Below are positions 1 through 6,762 of a DNA stretch of 23,567 nt, one piece after another. The notes under the pieces were generated by a model that did no database searches, was not told the DNA's origin, and worked only from the letters and a program-made list of their open reading frames with translations. The position numbers were made by a program, and so were the translations under genes. The stretch comes from Pelomonas sp966111775 (GTDB lineage: Bacteria > Pseudomonadota > Gammaproteobacteria > Burkholderiales > Burkholderiaceae_C), in the NCBI GenBank assembly GCA_966111775.1, contig CBHWBD010000067.1, positions 1-23,567 on the forward strand, in the 5' to 3' direction. The number at the start of each line of letters is the position of its first letter. The stretch's first letter is position 1.

Positions 1-733
1 CCTCGGGGAAGCGGTAGAGCAGCAGGAAGCCCAGCGTGACGGCGATGCCGGGCTTCCTGAAAAAACTGGCGAAGACGGCGAAGAACTCGGCCAGCAGGCC
101 GCGCGCCGCGCTGCGGCCCGGGCCGCGCACGTCGGCGGCGGGGCGCGGCAGCACGGCGGCGTGCCACAGGGCCAGGAGCACGAACAGGCAGGCGAGCAAC
201 CAGAACACGACTGTCCAGGCCTTCACCACGCTGCCGGTGCGCTCGGTCAGCTCACCGGCCAGATAGACCAGGCCGCCCTGGCCGCCGATATTGGCCAGGC
301 GGTAGAAGGTGGAACGCACGCCGACGAACGCCGCCTGCTGGTGCTGGGGCAGGGCCAGCATGTAATAGCCGTCGGCGGCGATGTCGTGTGAGGCCGAGGC
401 GAAGGCCATCAGCCAGAAGACGGCCAGTGACAGCTGGAAGACCTTGTCGGCGGGGATGGTCAGTGCCACGCCTGCCAGCGCCGCGCCGACGAAGAACTGC
501 AGCACCGCCACCCAGGCGCGCTTGGTGCCGAACAGCTCGGCCAGCGGCGACCACAAGGGCTTGATGACCCAGGGCAGGTAGAGCCAGCTCGTGTAGAGGG
601 CGATGTCGGTGTTGGAGATGCCGAGGTTCTTGTAGAACACCACCGACAGCGTCATGACGACGACATAGGGAATGCCCTGGGCGAAGTAGAGCGTGGGGAT
701 CCACGCCCACGGCGAACGCTGGGCCGTGCTCAC
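1..733 (-). CDS. AmpG-like MFS carrier, 3' end outside window
   Basis: A 244-codon N-terminal part of a major facilitator carrier is open to the left edge of the window. The start GTG (733-731) overlaps the murQ stop as GTGA, which decides the start. The protein begins with the stretch PTLYFAQGIPYVVVM, typical of AmpG and related PAT-family carriers. Several hydrophobic helices follow, with the conserved-looking patches SWLYLPWVIKPLWSPL and ASASHDIAADGYYM. Members of this family import anhydromuropeptides or related solutes across the inner membrane. Coupling to murQ, which acts on imported anhydro-MurNAc 6-phosphate, supports a muropeptide-recycling role. The substrate is inferred, because more distant family members carry other solutes. 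No disruption is seen in the visible part. Confidence 0.85.
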   Translation of the reverse strand, partial: MSTAQRSPWAWIPTLYFAQGIPYVVVMTLSVVFYKNLGISNTDIALYTSWLYLPWVIKPLWSPLAELFGTKRAWVAVLQFFVGAALAGVALTIPADKVFQLSLAVFWLMAFASASHDIAADGYYMLALPQHQQAAFVGVRSTFYRLANIGGQGGLVYLAGELTERTGSVVKAWTVVFWLLACLFVLLALWHAAVLPRPAADVRGPGRSAARGLLAEFFAVFASFFRKPGIAVTLGFLLLYRFPE

Positions 734-1611
734 GCGGCCAGGGCCCGGCCCACGTTGCCGTCGGCGGCATCCAGCAGCGCTCGCGCCGCGTCAACGCCCA
801 CGCCGCGCTTGAGCATCACGAGGGCCGTCTTCACATGGTGGTCGCACTGGGCCAGCGCCGCCTGCGCTTCGGCCTCGCCGGCGCCCGAGGCTCGCACCGT
901 CAGCGCCACGGCCCGCTTGACGAGCTTGGCATTGGTCGCCTTCAGGTCCACCATGAGATTGCCGTAGACCTTGTTGAGCCTGACCATCAGGGCCGACGAG
1001 AAGGTGTTCAGCGCGATCTTCTGCGAGGTGCCGGCCTTGAGCCGGGTGCTGCCGGAGATGACCTCGGCGCCGGTGTCCAGCGTGATGCCGATCTCCGCCT
1101 GCCGGGTGACGGGGGCGCCCGGGTTGTTGGCGAAGCCTATGGTCAGCGCACCCGCCGCGCGGGCGGCTTCGATGGCCCCCAAGACATAGGGGGTGCCGCC
1201 CGAGGCCGCCAGCAGCAGGGCGACGTCGTTGGGGCCGGGGTTCAGCGCGGCGAGATCGGCGGCGCCCTGGGCGCGGTCGTCCTCCGCACCCTCGACGGCG
1301 ACGAACATGGCGCCGGCACCGCCGGCAATGACGGCCACGGCCCGCTCACGCGGCCAGGAAAAGGTGGGGTAGAGCTCCACGCTGTCGAGCACGCCGAGGC
1401 GGCCCGAGGTGCCGGCACCGGCATAGAGCAGGCGGCCGCCGGCGCGGATGCGGGGCAGGGCAGCGTCCACGGCCGCGGCCAGCTGGGGCGCGGCGGCCTT
1501 CACGGCGGCGACGGCGGCGGTCTGGTCGTCTATGAATGCATCCAGCAGGGCCGGCGTGGCGTAGGTATCCAGGTCGGGATGCCGGGTGCTCGGTGTTTCG
1601 GTGTTCAACAT
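730..1611 (-). CDS. murQ: N-acetylmuramic acid 6-phosphate etherase MurQ
   Basis: This 293-residue protein cleaves the lactyl ether of MurNAc 6-phosphate to give GlcNAc 6-phosphate and D-lactate in cytoplasmic cell-wall recycling. The SIS-domain phosphosugar loop GAGTSGRLG lies at residues 65-73. The two glutamates expected in the active site of the family are present: E79 in SVELYPTF and E110 in GAEDD. Length matches the roughly 298-residue E. coli enzyme. The ATG at 1611 was chosen because it gives the usual N-terminal length. In-frame ATGs at 1662 and 1674 would add 17-21 residues not expected in the family. No good Shine-Dalgarno precedes 1611. The stop overlaps the start of the AmpG-like carrier, so the two genes are probably co-translated. 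The gene is divergent from the bufferin locus. Confidence 0.95.
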   Translation of the reverse strand: MLNTETPSTRHPDLDTYATPALLDAFIDDQTAAVAAVKAAAPQLAAAVDAALPRIRAGGRLLYAGAGTSGRLGVLDSVELYPTFSWPRERAVAVIAGGAGAMFVAVEGAEDDRAQGAADLAALNPGPNDVALLLAASGGTPYVLGAIEAARAAGALTIGFANNPGAPVTRQAEIGITLDTGAEVISGSTRLKAGTSQKIALNTFSSALMVRLNKVYGNLMVDLKATNAKLVKRAVALTVRASGAGEAEAQAALAQCDHHVKTALVMLKRGVGVDAARALLDAADGNVGRALAA

Positions 1612-1697
1612 GAGAGAGGTTGGCAGCAAGCTGCCGGACTCTAGCGGTTGGCATCGAAGCATGACGAATGCCACGCGCCATTGCGGTCATAACGTCA

Positions 1698-1799
1698 GGT
1701 AATCAGAATCTGCTGGCTGGCTGTAAGGACTGGCAAGGTCATTTCGACGCAAGCTGGCAAGTCGGTTCCGCTGTTCAGGGCCGACCTGTGGTGATTACC
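1698..1799. promoter_or_regulatory. Divergent upstream region of bufA with distant inverted repeat and possible ECF-type promoter
   Basis: This lies in the 221-base gap between murQ and the bufA-like gene. GGTAATCA at 1698-1705 is repeated in inverted form as TGATTACC at 1792-1799. CTGGCAAG occurs twice as a direct repeat (1730-1737 and 1754-1761). GTAAGG (1723-1728) and CGACG (1745-1749) are separated by 16 bases, a spacing like that of ECF sigma factor promoters, but the match is weak. These are visible patterns only. That any of them controls bufA is a guess. Confidence 0.25.
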
Positions 1800-1821
1800 C
1801 GATCTATCCACTTTCTTTTCT

Positions 1822-1825
1822 GGAG
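1822..1825 (+). promoter_or_regulatory. Ribosome-binding site of bufA
   Basis: GGAG lies seven bases before the ATG at 1833. It fixes the start of the small precursor against a longer in-frame ORF beginning at 1668, and contrasts with the lack of any such site before the downstream enzyme gene. Confidence 0.8.
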
Positions 1826-1832
1826 ACTCCAC

Positions 1833-2087
1833 ATGAACGCATCCCTGAAGACCGGCCTGGGCATCGCTGCCGCCGCTGCCGCCCTGTTCGCCACCGCCGT
1901 GCCCATGACCGCTGCTGCGGCCGACGGCATGGTCAAGTGCTCCGGCGTGAACGGCTGCAAGGGCACTTCCGAGTGCAAGACCGCCAAGAGCGACTGCAAG
2001 GGCCACAACGGCTGCAAGGGCCAGGGCTGGGTCAGCAAGAAGAGCGCTGACGAGTGCACCAAGGCTGGCGGCAAGGTCGAGAAGTAA
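1833..2087 (+). CDS. Bufferin-type Cys-rich precursor peptide (BufA2-like)
   Basis: This is an 84-residue secreted precursor. Residues 1-30 form a signal peptide (MNASLK, an Ala-rich hydrophobic core, then TAAAA before ADG). The mature part holds six cysteines at 36, 42, 48, 55, 61 and 75. Two copies of a C-x-G-x-N-G-C-K-G pattern are visible, CSGVNGCKG and CKGHNGCKG, followed by KGQGW. Such Lys/Gly/Cys repeats are typical of BufA2-class bufferins. In bufferins studied in other bacteria an MNIO enzyme modifies selected cysteines and the exported product binds copper. The MNIO (2220) and DUF2063 (3038) genes downstream support the same here. A strong GGAG precedes the start. The exact modified residues and the metal cannot be read from sequence. 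Confidence 0.88.
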   Translation: MNASLKTGLGIAAAAAALFATAVPMTAAAADGMVKCSGVNGCKGTSECKTAKSDCKGHNGCKGQGWVSKKSADECTKAGGKVEK

Positions 2088-2092
2088 GACCA

Positions 2093-2167
2093 CCCCCGAG
2101 GCGCTTGACGCGCCTCCCCCTCAAGGGGGCGCAGCCAGTGGCCTGGCAAAGCCAGTTCCACGGCTGC
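2093..2167 (+). repeat. Structured intergenic repeat between bufA and bufB
   Basis: Three foldable segments lie back to back. GAGGCGC (2098-2104) pairs with GCGCCTC (2110-2116). CCCCC (2116-2120) pairs with GGGGG (2125-2129); a second CCCCC at 2093-2097 could take the same partner. A long hairpin spans 2131-2167: GCAGCC/GGCTGC outside, GTGG/CCAC next and CTGGC/GCCAG inside around an AAA loop. No T-run follows, so it is not a classic terminator. The sequence resembles a mosaic repeat I recall from intergenic regions of many Burkholderiales. A role in 3' stabilisation of bufA mRNA or partial attenuation of bufB is inferred. Confidence 0.7.
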
Positions 2168-2219
2168 CGCTTGATGGCGTGCGAGCCTGCGGCCGCACGT
2201 CGTTTTCGTTTGTGACGAC

Positions 2220-3041
2220 ATGACCAAGATTCAAGGCTTTGGCCTCGGCTTGCGCGTCGAGCATTACGCGGCCTTCGAGGCCGGCGTCGATGCCGCCGTG
2301 AAGCCCGACTGGCTGGAGATCATTTCCGAGAACTACCTGGTGCCGGGCGGCTCGCCGCTGGTGCATCTGGAGCGCATCCGGGCGGACTACCCCCTGGTCA
2401 TGCACGGCGTGTCCCTGTCCGTCGCCGGGCCGGCGCCGCTGGATCTCGGCTATCTGCTTGAATTGAAAACCCTGGCCGACCGGCTCGAGCCGGGCTGGGT
2501 GTCCGATCACCTCTGCTGGAGTGCGGACGCCCACAGCCAGCTGCATGACCTGCTGCCGGTGCCGCTGACACGCGCGGCCCTGGACCATGTCGGCGGCCGC
2601 ATTGCCCAGGTGCAGGACATCCTCGGCCGGCCGCTGGTGCTGGAGAACGTGTCCAGCTATGTGCGCTTCGCGGCCGACGAGATGACGGAGTGGGACTTCA
2701 TCGCCCAGCTGCTCAAGGCCACCGGCGCCCAGCTGCTGCTGGACGTCAACAACGTCTATGTCTCGGGCCGCAACCACGGCTTCGACCCCGTCGCCTATCT
2801 CGACGGCATCCCCGTCGAGCCGGTGCGCCAGATCCATCTCGCCGGGCATGAAGACCGCGGCGACATCGTCATCGACACCCATGACCATCCGGTGCGCGAC
2901 GAGGTCTGGGCGCTCTACCAGCACACCGTGAAGCGCTTCGGCGCCGTGCCGACCATGATCGAGCGCGACGACCACATACCACCGCTGGACAGCCTGCTGG
3001 CCGAGCTCAACGTCGCCCGTCGTCTGGCCGCCGAAGCATGA
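2220..3041 (+). CDS. MNIO (DUF692) family RiPP-modifying enzyme, BufB-like
   Basis: This 273-residue protein belongs to the multinuclear non-heme iron oxidase family (formerly DUF692), a TIM-barrel related to MbnB. These enzymes oxidatively remodel cysteines of RiPP precursors. Candidate iron ligands sit at the expected barrel positions: E33/E37 in LEIISENY, H62 in MHGVSLS, D96-H97 in VSDHLCW, E142 in LENVSSY, D175/N177 in LLDVNNVYVS, H206 and H210 in QIHLAGH, D219/H221 in DTHDHP and E248 in MIERDDHIP. The substrate is presumably the precursor at 1833. No Shine-Dalgarno is visible before the ATG, suggesting low translation relative to bufA. The stop overlaps the next start as ATGA. Family call is firm; ligand assignment is by motif only. 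Confidence 0.93.
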   Translation: MTKIQGFGLGLRVEHYAAFEAGVDAAVKPDWLEIISENYLVPGGSPLVHLERIRADYPLVMHGVSLSVAGPAPLDLGYLLELKTLADRLEPGWVSDHLCWSADAHSQLHDLLPVPLTRAALDHVGGRIAQVQDILGRPLVLENVSSYVRFAADEMTEWDFIAQLLKATGAQLLLDVNNVYVSGRNHGFDPVAYLDGIPVEPVRQIHLAGHEDRGDIVIDTHDHPVRDEVWALYQHTVKRFGAVPTMIERDDHIPPLDSLLAELNVARRLAAEA

Positions 3042-3829
3042 GCGTCACGCAGCAACAGCAACAACTCGCCGCCGCCATCCGCGACGGCGCCGACGCCGCC
3101 GGCCTGCTGGCGGGTGACTTCGCCACGGGCCTGGAGGTCTACCGCCACGCCTACCGCGCCCGCCTCGTCGCGGCCCTGACCGACAACTTCACGGTGCTGG
3201 CCCGCGCCCTGGGCGACGACGCCTTCGACGCGCTGGGCCGCGCCTACCTCGACGCCAGGCCCAGCCAGCACCCGTCCATCCGCTGGTTCGGCCACGAGCT
3301 GGCCGACTTCATGGCCACGGCCGACGAGGACCTCGTGCCCCACGCCAGCCTGGTCGACTTCGCCCGCATGGACTGGGCCCTGCGCGGCGCCTTCGATGCC
3401 GCCGAAGCGCCGCCGCTCGACCCGGCGACGCTGGCCGCGCTGGGGCCTGACGACTGGGCCGACCTCCTGCTGCATTTGCAACCCAGCGTGCAGCGCGTGA
3501 CGCTGGCCCATGCCATCGAGCCCGCCTGGCGGGTGCTGCGCGAATGGGAGCCCCTGGAATCCGAATCCGGGGGCGTCGACCAACCCGAGCTGCCCGAGCC
3601 GGTGCCGCATGAACACGTGCTGCTGGCCTGGCGACAGGGCCTGGAGACGCGCTGGCGCTCGCTGGAGATGCTGGAGGCGGCGCTGCTGGACGGCGTGGCC
3701 GCCGGCCTGCCCTTTGCAGGACTTTGCGAGCGCGCCGCCGACGTGCTGGGCGACGCCGAAGCCGCGGCGCCGGCCGTCATCGGCGCCCTGCAACGCTGGC
3801 TGGCCGACGAGCTGTTGCAATCGTCCTGA
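3038..3829 (+). CDS. DUF2063 partner protein, BufC-like
   Basis: This 263-residue protein has an N-terminal DUF2063 domain, with the typical patch VYRHAYRARLVAALTDNF at residues 34-51, then LGDDAFDALGRAYL and PSIRWFGHELADFM to about residue 92. The C-terminal half (about 120-263) is less conserved. DUF2063 proteins are the usual partners of MNIO enzymes and are thought to recruit the precursor or hold the complex. The ATG overlaps the bufB stop (ATGA), so the two proteins are probably made in matched amounts. The protein has no signal peptide or membrane segment, so it should act in the cytoplasm before export of the product. Confidence 0.9.
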   Translation: MSVTQQQQQLAAAIRDGADAAGLLAGDFATGLEVYRHAYRARLVAALTDNFTVLARALGDDAFDALGRAYLDARPSQHPSIRWFGHELADFMATADEDLVPHASLVDFARMDWALRGAFDAAEAPPLDPATLAALGPDDWADLLLHLQPSVQRVTLAHAIEPAWRVLREWEPLESESGGVDQPELPEPVPHEHVLLAWRQGLETRWRSLEMLEAALLDGVAAGLPFAGLCERAADVLGDAEAAAPAVIGALQRWLADELLQSS

Positions 3830-3892
3830 CCCACTGCGCTACCGGGCCATTGAGGCTTGGCTATCCTGCGGGCCTCACCACCGAGGCCAGCC

Positions 3893-4426
3893 ATGTCACG
3901 TCGCCTGCTCACCACCCTGATCGCCGCCCTGCTCATCCCCTGCGCGGCCCATGCCGCCCTCAAGGTCGGCGCACCGGCCCCGGACTTCAGCGCCGACGCC
4001 GCCGTCGGGGGCCAGGCCTTCAAGTTCAAGCTGGCCGAGGCCCTCAAGCAGGGCCCGGTGGTGGTGTATTTCTATCCCAAGGCCTTCACCAGCGGCTGCA
4101 CCGTCGAGGCCCACCAGTTCGCCGAGGCGACCGACAAGTTCAAGGCTCTGAACACCACCGTCATCGGCATGTCCAACGACGACATCGACACGCTGAAGAA
4201 GTTCAGTGTCGAGGCCTGCCGCAACAAGTTCGCCGTCGCCGCGGATGCCGGCGGCAAGGTCATCAAGGACTATGACGTCGCGCTGAAGATGGTGCCCGGC
4301 ACCATGGCCGACCGCGTCTCCTTCCTGATCGCGCCGGACGGCAAGATCGCCGCAGTGCATGCCAGCATGAACCCCGACGGCCACATCGACGCGATGTTGA
4401 AGGCGGCCGAAAAGTTCAAGAAGTGA
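3893..4426 (+). CDS. Exported peroxiredoxin (AhpC/TSA, Bcp-like)
   Basis: This 177-residue protein carries a signal peptide (MSRRLLTTLIAALLIPCAAHA, cleavage probably after residue 21) and so should act in the periplasm. The peroxiredoxin active-site pattern PxxxTxxC is at residues 62-69 (PKAFTSGC), with peroxidatic C69, T66 and likely R141. C109 is a candidate resolving cysteine. Such enzymes reduce hydroperoxides using thiol donors. It starts 63 bases after bufC on the same strand, and its stop overlaps the amidase start as GTGA. The ATG at 3893 was preferred over one at 3857 because it gives a clean signal peptide. Periplasmic peroxide defence beside a copper-binding peptide would make sense, since copper drives peroxide chemistry; that link is inferred. 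Confidence 0.88.
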   Translation: MSRRLLTTLIAALLIPCAAHAALKVGAPAPDFSADAAVGGQAFKFKLAEALKQGPVVVYFYPKAFTSGCTVEAHQFAEATDKFKALNTTVIGMSNDDIDTLKKFSVEACRNKFAVAADAGGKVIKDYDVALKMVPGTMADRVSFLIAPDGKIAAVHASMNPDGHIDAMLKAAEKFKK

Positions 4427-5805
4427 CCACCGGCCGCCACGCCCTGGATGCGGCCGCGCTGCTGGCGGCCTATCGCTCGGGCGAGCTGTCGCCCGTCGAC
4501 GTCATGCGGGCCGTGCTCGAGCAGGCCGGCCGGCGCGAGGGCGATCTCCATGCGCTGTGCGCCGTCGACGCCGAGGGTGCGCTGGCGGCGGCCCGTGAGA
4601 GCGAAGGCCGCTGGCGTGCCGGCACCGCGCTGGCGCTGGACGGCGTGCCCGTCACGTTGAAGGAAAACATCGCCGTGCCCGGCGCGAGCTATCGCGTGGG
4701 CACTGCCGCCACGGCCGACGATGCGGTGGCCGACTTCGAGGCGCCGCCGGCCGCGCGGCTGCGTGAGGCGGGCGCCATTGCCTGGGCGCGCACCACCATG
4801 CCCGACTACGGCATGCTGAGTTCGGGCCTGTCCAGCCTTTACCCCGAGCCGGCGCGCAACCCCTGGGACACGGCCATGACGCCGGGCGGCTCCAGCGCGG
4901 GCGCCGCTGCCGCGGGCGCGGCTGGCTATGGGCCGCTGCACCTGGGCACCGACATCGGCGGCTCCATCCGCCTGCCGGCCGGCTGGTGCGGCCTGGTCGG
5001 CCTCAAGCCCAGCCATGGTCGCGTGCCCATCAAGCCGGGCTATGCCGGCCGCGTCGCCGGGCCGCTGACGCGCACGGTGGCAGACGCCGCGTTGATGCTG
5101 GCCGTGCTGGCCCAGCCCGACGCCCGTGACCCGACTCAGCTGCCGCCTTCCGGCGCGGCGCCGCGGCCGCTCCAACCGCGCGGCCTGCGCATCGGTTTGC
5201 TGATGGACGCCGGCTGGGGCGACGCCGTGCAGCCCGAGGTGGCCGCCGCCGTCACGGCCGCCGCGCGGGCCTTCGAACAGGCCGGTGCCATCGTCGAACC
5301 GCTGCCGCCCTTCACGACGCGCGAGATGGCCGCTGGCATCGACCGCTTCTGGCGCATGCGGTCGTGGCTGGACATCTCGGCCCTGGCGCCGGAGCGCCGT
5401 GCCAAGGTCCTGCCCTATATCCTCGACTGGGTCGCGCCCGCGGCGGGCTATGACGGCGGCACGGTCTTCCGCGGCTACAGCCAGATGCAGGCGCTGCGCG
5501 AGGCGGCGAACACGGCCTGCGAGCCTTTTGATTTCGTGTTGTCGCCGGTGGCGCCCATGCCGGCCTACCCGGCCCATCTCGCCAGCCCGCTGCACGACCC
5601 CACGCGGCCCTTCGAGCACATCGCCTTCACCCTGCCCTACAACATGAGCGAGCAGCCGGCCCTGTCCATCAATGCGGGCTACACGGCGGGCGGCTTGCCC
5701 ATCGGTCTGCAGATCATCGGCCGTCGCTTCGACGACGCCGGCGTGCTGGCCCTGGGTGCCGTGTGGGAACAGCTGCGCCCCGCCCAGCGTCCCTGGCCCT
5801 ATTGA
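4423..5805 (+). CDS. Amidase signature family enzyme
   Basis: This 460-residue enzyme belongs to the amidase signature family, which hydrolyses amide bonds through a Ser-cisSer-Lys triad. K80 lies in TLKEN, S157 in TPGGSSAG is the likely cis-serine and S181 in GTDIGGSIRLPA is the likely nucleophile; the 24-residue spacing of the serines matches the family. It lacks a signal peptide, so it is cytoplasmic. The GTG start overlaps the peroxiredoxin stop (GTGA). GatA-type function is unlikely because no gatB or gatC is adjacent and the C-terminal part is of the general amidase kind. The substrate cannot be told. Its place in the bufferin run may be chance. Confidence 0.9.
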   Translation: MTTGRHALDAAALLAAYRSGELSPVDVMRAVLEQAGRREGDLHALCAVDAEGALAAARESEGRWRAGTALALDGVPVTLKENIAVPGASYRVGTAATADDAVADFEAPPAARLREAGAIAWARTTMPDYGMLSSGLSSLYPEPARNPWDTAMTPGGSSAGAAAAGAAGYGPLHLGTDIGGSIRLPAGWCGLVGLKPSHGRVPIKPGYAGRVAGPLTRTVADAALMLAVLAQPDARDPTQLPPSGAAPRPLQPRGLRIGLLMDAGWGDAVQPEVAAAVTAAARAFEQAGAIVEPLPPFTTREMAAGIDRFWRMRSWLDISALAPERRAKVLPYILDWVAPAAGYDGGTVFRGYSQMQALREAANTACEPFDFVLSPVAPMPAYPAHLASPLHDPTRPFEHIAFTLPYNMSEQPALSINAGYTAGGLPIGLQIIGRRFDDAGVLALGAVWEQLRPAQRPWPY

Positions 5806-5819
5806 CGGAGCCCACTTTC

Positions 5820-6122
5820 ATGATCCTTGTCCTCGGCCATGTCACCGCCCGCCCGGAGCACTTCGACGAAGTGCTGAAGCTCAGCCAGGAGCATGTCGAG
5901 CGCTCGCGCGCCGAGCCCGGCTGCATTGCGCATGCCGTGCACCGCGACAGCGAGAACCCGCTGCGTCTCGTCTTCGTCGAGAAGTGGAGCGACATGGCGG
6001 CCCTGCAGGGCCACTTTCGCGTGCCGGCCTCGCGTGCCTTCGGCAAGGCATTGGCCGGCATGGCGACCGAGCTGCCGGGGCTGGAGATCTACGAGGCCGC
6101 AGCCCTCAACCCGGCGGGCTGA
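5820..6122 (+). CDS. ABM-domain protein (putative quinol monooxygenase, YgiN-like)
   Basis: This 100-residue single-domain protein has a ferredoxin-like dimeric alpha-beta fold typical of the antibiotic biosynthesis monooxygenase (ABM) family. Visible marks are the start MILVLGHVTARPEHFDEV, the turn AEPGCIAHAVHRD, LVFVEKWSDMAALQGHF, and a closing LEIYEA strand. Members oxidise quinols or other aromatics without a cofactor, or have other small-molecule roles. GGAG (5807-5810) lies nine bases before the ATG and decides the start. It is the last gene of the plus-strand run and is followed at once by a hairpin. The substrate is unknown. Confidence 0.85.
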   Translation: MILVLGHVTARPEHFDEVLKLSQEHVERSRAEPGCIAHAVHRDSENPLRLVFVEKWSDMAALQGHFRVPASRAFGKALAGMATELPGLEIYEAAALNPAG

Positions 6123-6125
6123 GGA

Positions 6126-6145
6126 GGCGGGCCGTCAAGCCCGCC
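6126..6145. terminator. Bidirectional hairpin between convergent genes
   Basis: GGCGGGC (6126-6132) pairs with GCCCGCC (6139-6145) around a six-base loop. It lies just after the stop of the ABM gene and overlaps the 3' end of the minus-strand gene at 6135. No T-run is present, so termination by this stem alone is uncertain. Confidence 0.6.
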
Positions 6146-6620
6146 CGATGCTCGGAGGCAACGGCTGCTCCGGCAGCCCGGCCTCGCGCAGCACGCGGTT
6201 GACTTCGGCCCAGGCAGCGGCGACGTCCGTGCAGACCTGGCAGGGACGGCTCAGCCGGTAGACGGCCGCCATGTCGAGCACCATGGGGGCGTCTTCGTCG
6301 CCCGGCGCGACGAGCAGGATGGTGGCCAGGGGCACCGTCCGGCGATCCACGAAGCCGCCGACCGTCTCCTTGAATTCGCGCATGCCTTCGTCGTCCAGGC
6401 CCAGCGGCCGGCGGAATTCCATCAGGCTGACGTAGCGCCGGTCCGCCGGGATGCGTTCCCCGGCGATGTTGGTGCCGCGCTTGGCGGCGGCCATCAGCGT
6501 CGCGTCGAACGGCCCCTGGGCGATGTAGTGCATGACCCGGCCCAGGAAGCCCACCGTCACGCGGCCGAAGCCGTGAGCGTCGGGCTGCTCGTAAAGCGGG
6601 GTGGTGTCCGGGGCGTTCAT
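6135..6620 (-). CDS. Hypothetical protein, paralogue of 8756-9232
   Basis: This 161-residue cytoplasmic-looking protein has no recognised catalytic motif. It starts a strand with FGRVTVGFLGRVMHYIAQGPFDA, then a helix LMAAAKR, then IPADRRYVSLMEFR. A second helix (about 75-92) and a hydrophobic strand ATILLVAP (99-106) follow. The strand-helix order resembles SpoIIAA/STAS-like folds, but this is only a structural impression. It clearly shares ancestry with the protein at 8756-9232: GRVM, GPFDA, LMAA-KR, PADRR and a C-terminal AGLP-Q-PP are all in register. C127 and C130 form a CxxC absent from the paralogue. Function unknown. Confidence 0.75.
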   Translation of the reverse strand: MNAPDTTPLYEQPDAHGFGRVTVGFLGRVMHYIAQGPFDATLMAAAKRGTNIAGERIPADRRYVSLMEFRRPLGLDDEGMREFKETVGGFVDRRTVPLATILLVAPGDEDAPMVLDMAAVYRLSRPCQVCTDVAAAWAEVNRVLREAGLPEQPLPPSIGRA

Positions 6621-6762
6621 GGGCGTCGGGTGCCCTGCAGATTCTGCAACCGGCCCCTTTTGCCGAGCTTACCGCCGCTTGACGACTTCGACGTGCCTGC
6701 CTCGCATGCGTTCCGCGAGCGCTGGGCTTGGCGGCCTTTGATGACAACGCGGGGGCTAGCTA

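Noticed and set aside
1668..1832. Longer N-terminus for the bufferin precursor
   Set aside because: The extra 55 residues would hide the signal peptide, and a strong GGAG sits before the ATG at 1833.
2093..2167. Classic rho-independent terminator after bufA
   Set aside because: The stems are strong but no T-run follows any of them, so full termination is not supported.
4423..5805. GatA subunit of the tRNA amidotransferase
   Set aside because: No gatB or gatC is adjacent, and the C-terminal part reads as a general amidase.
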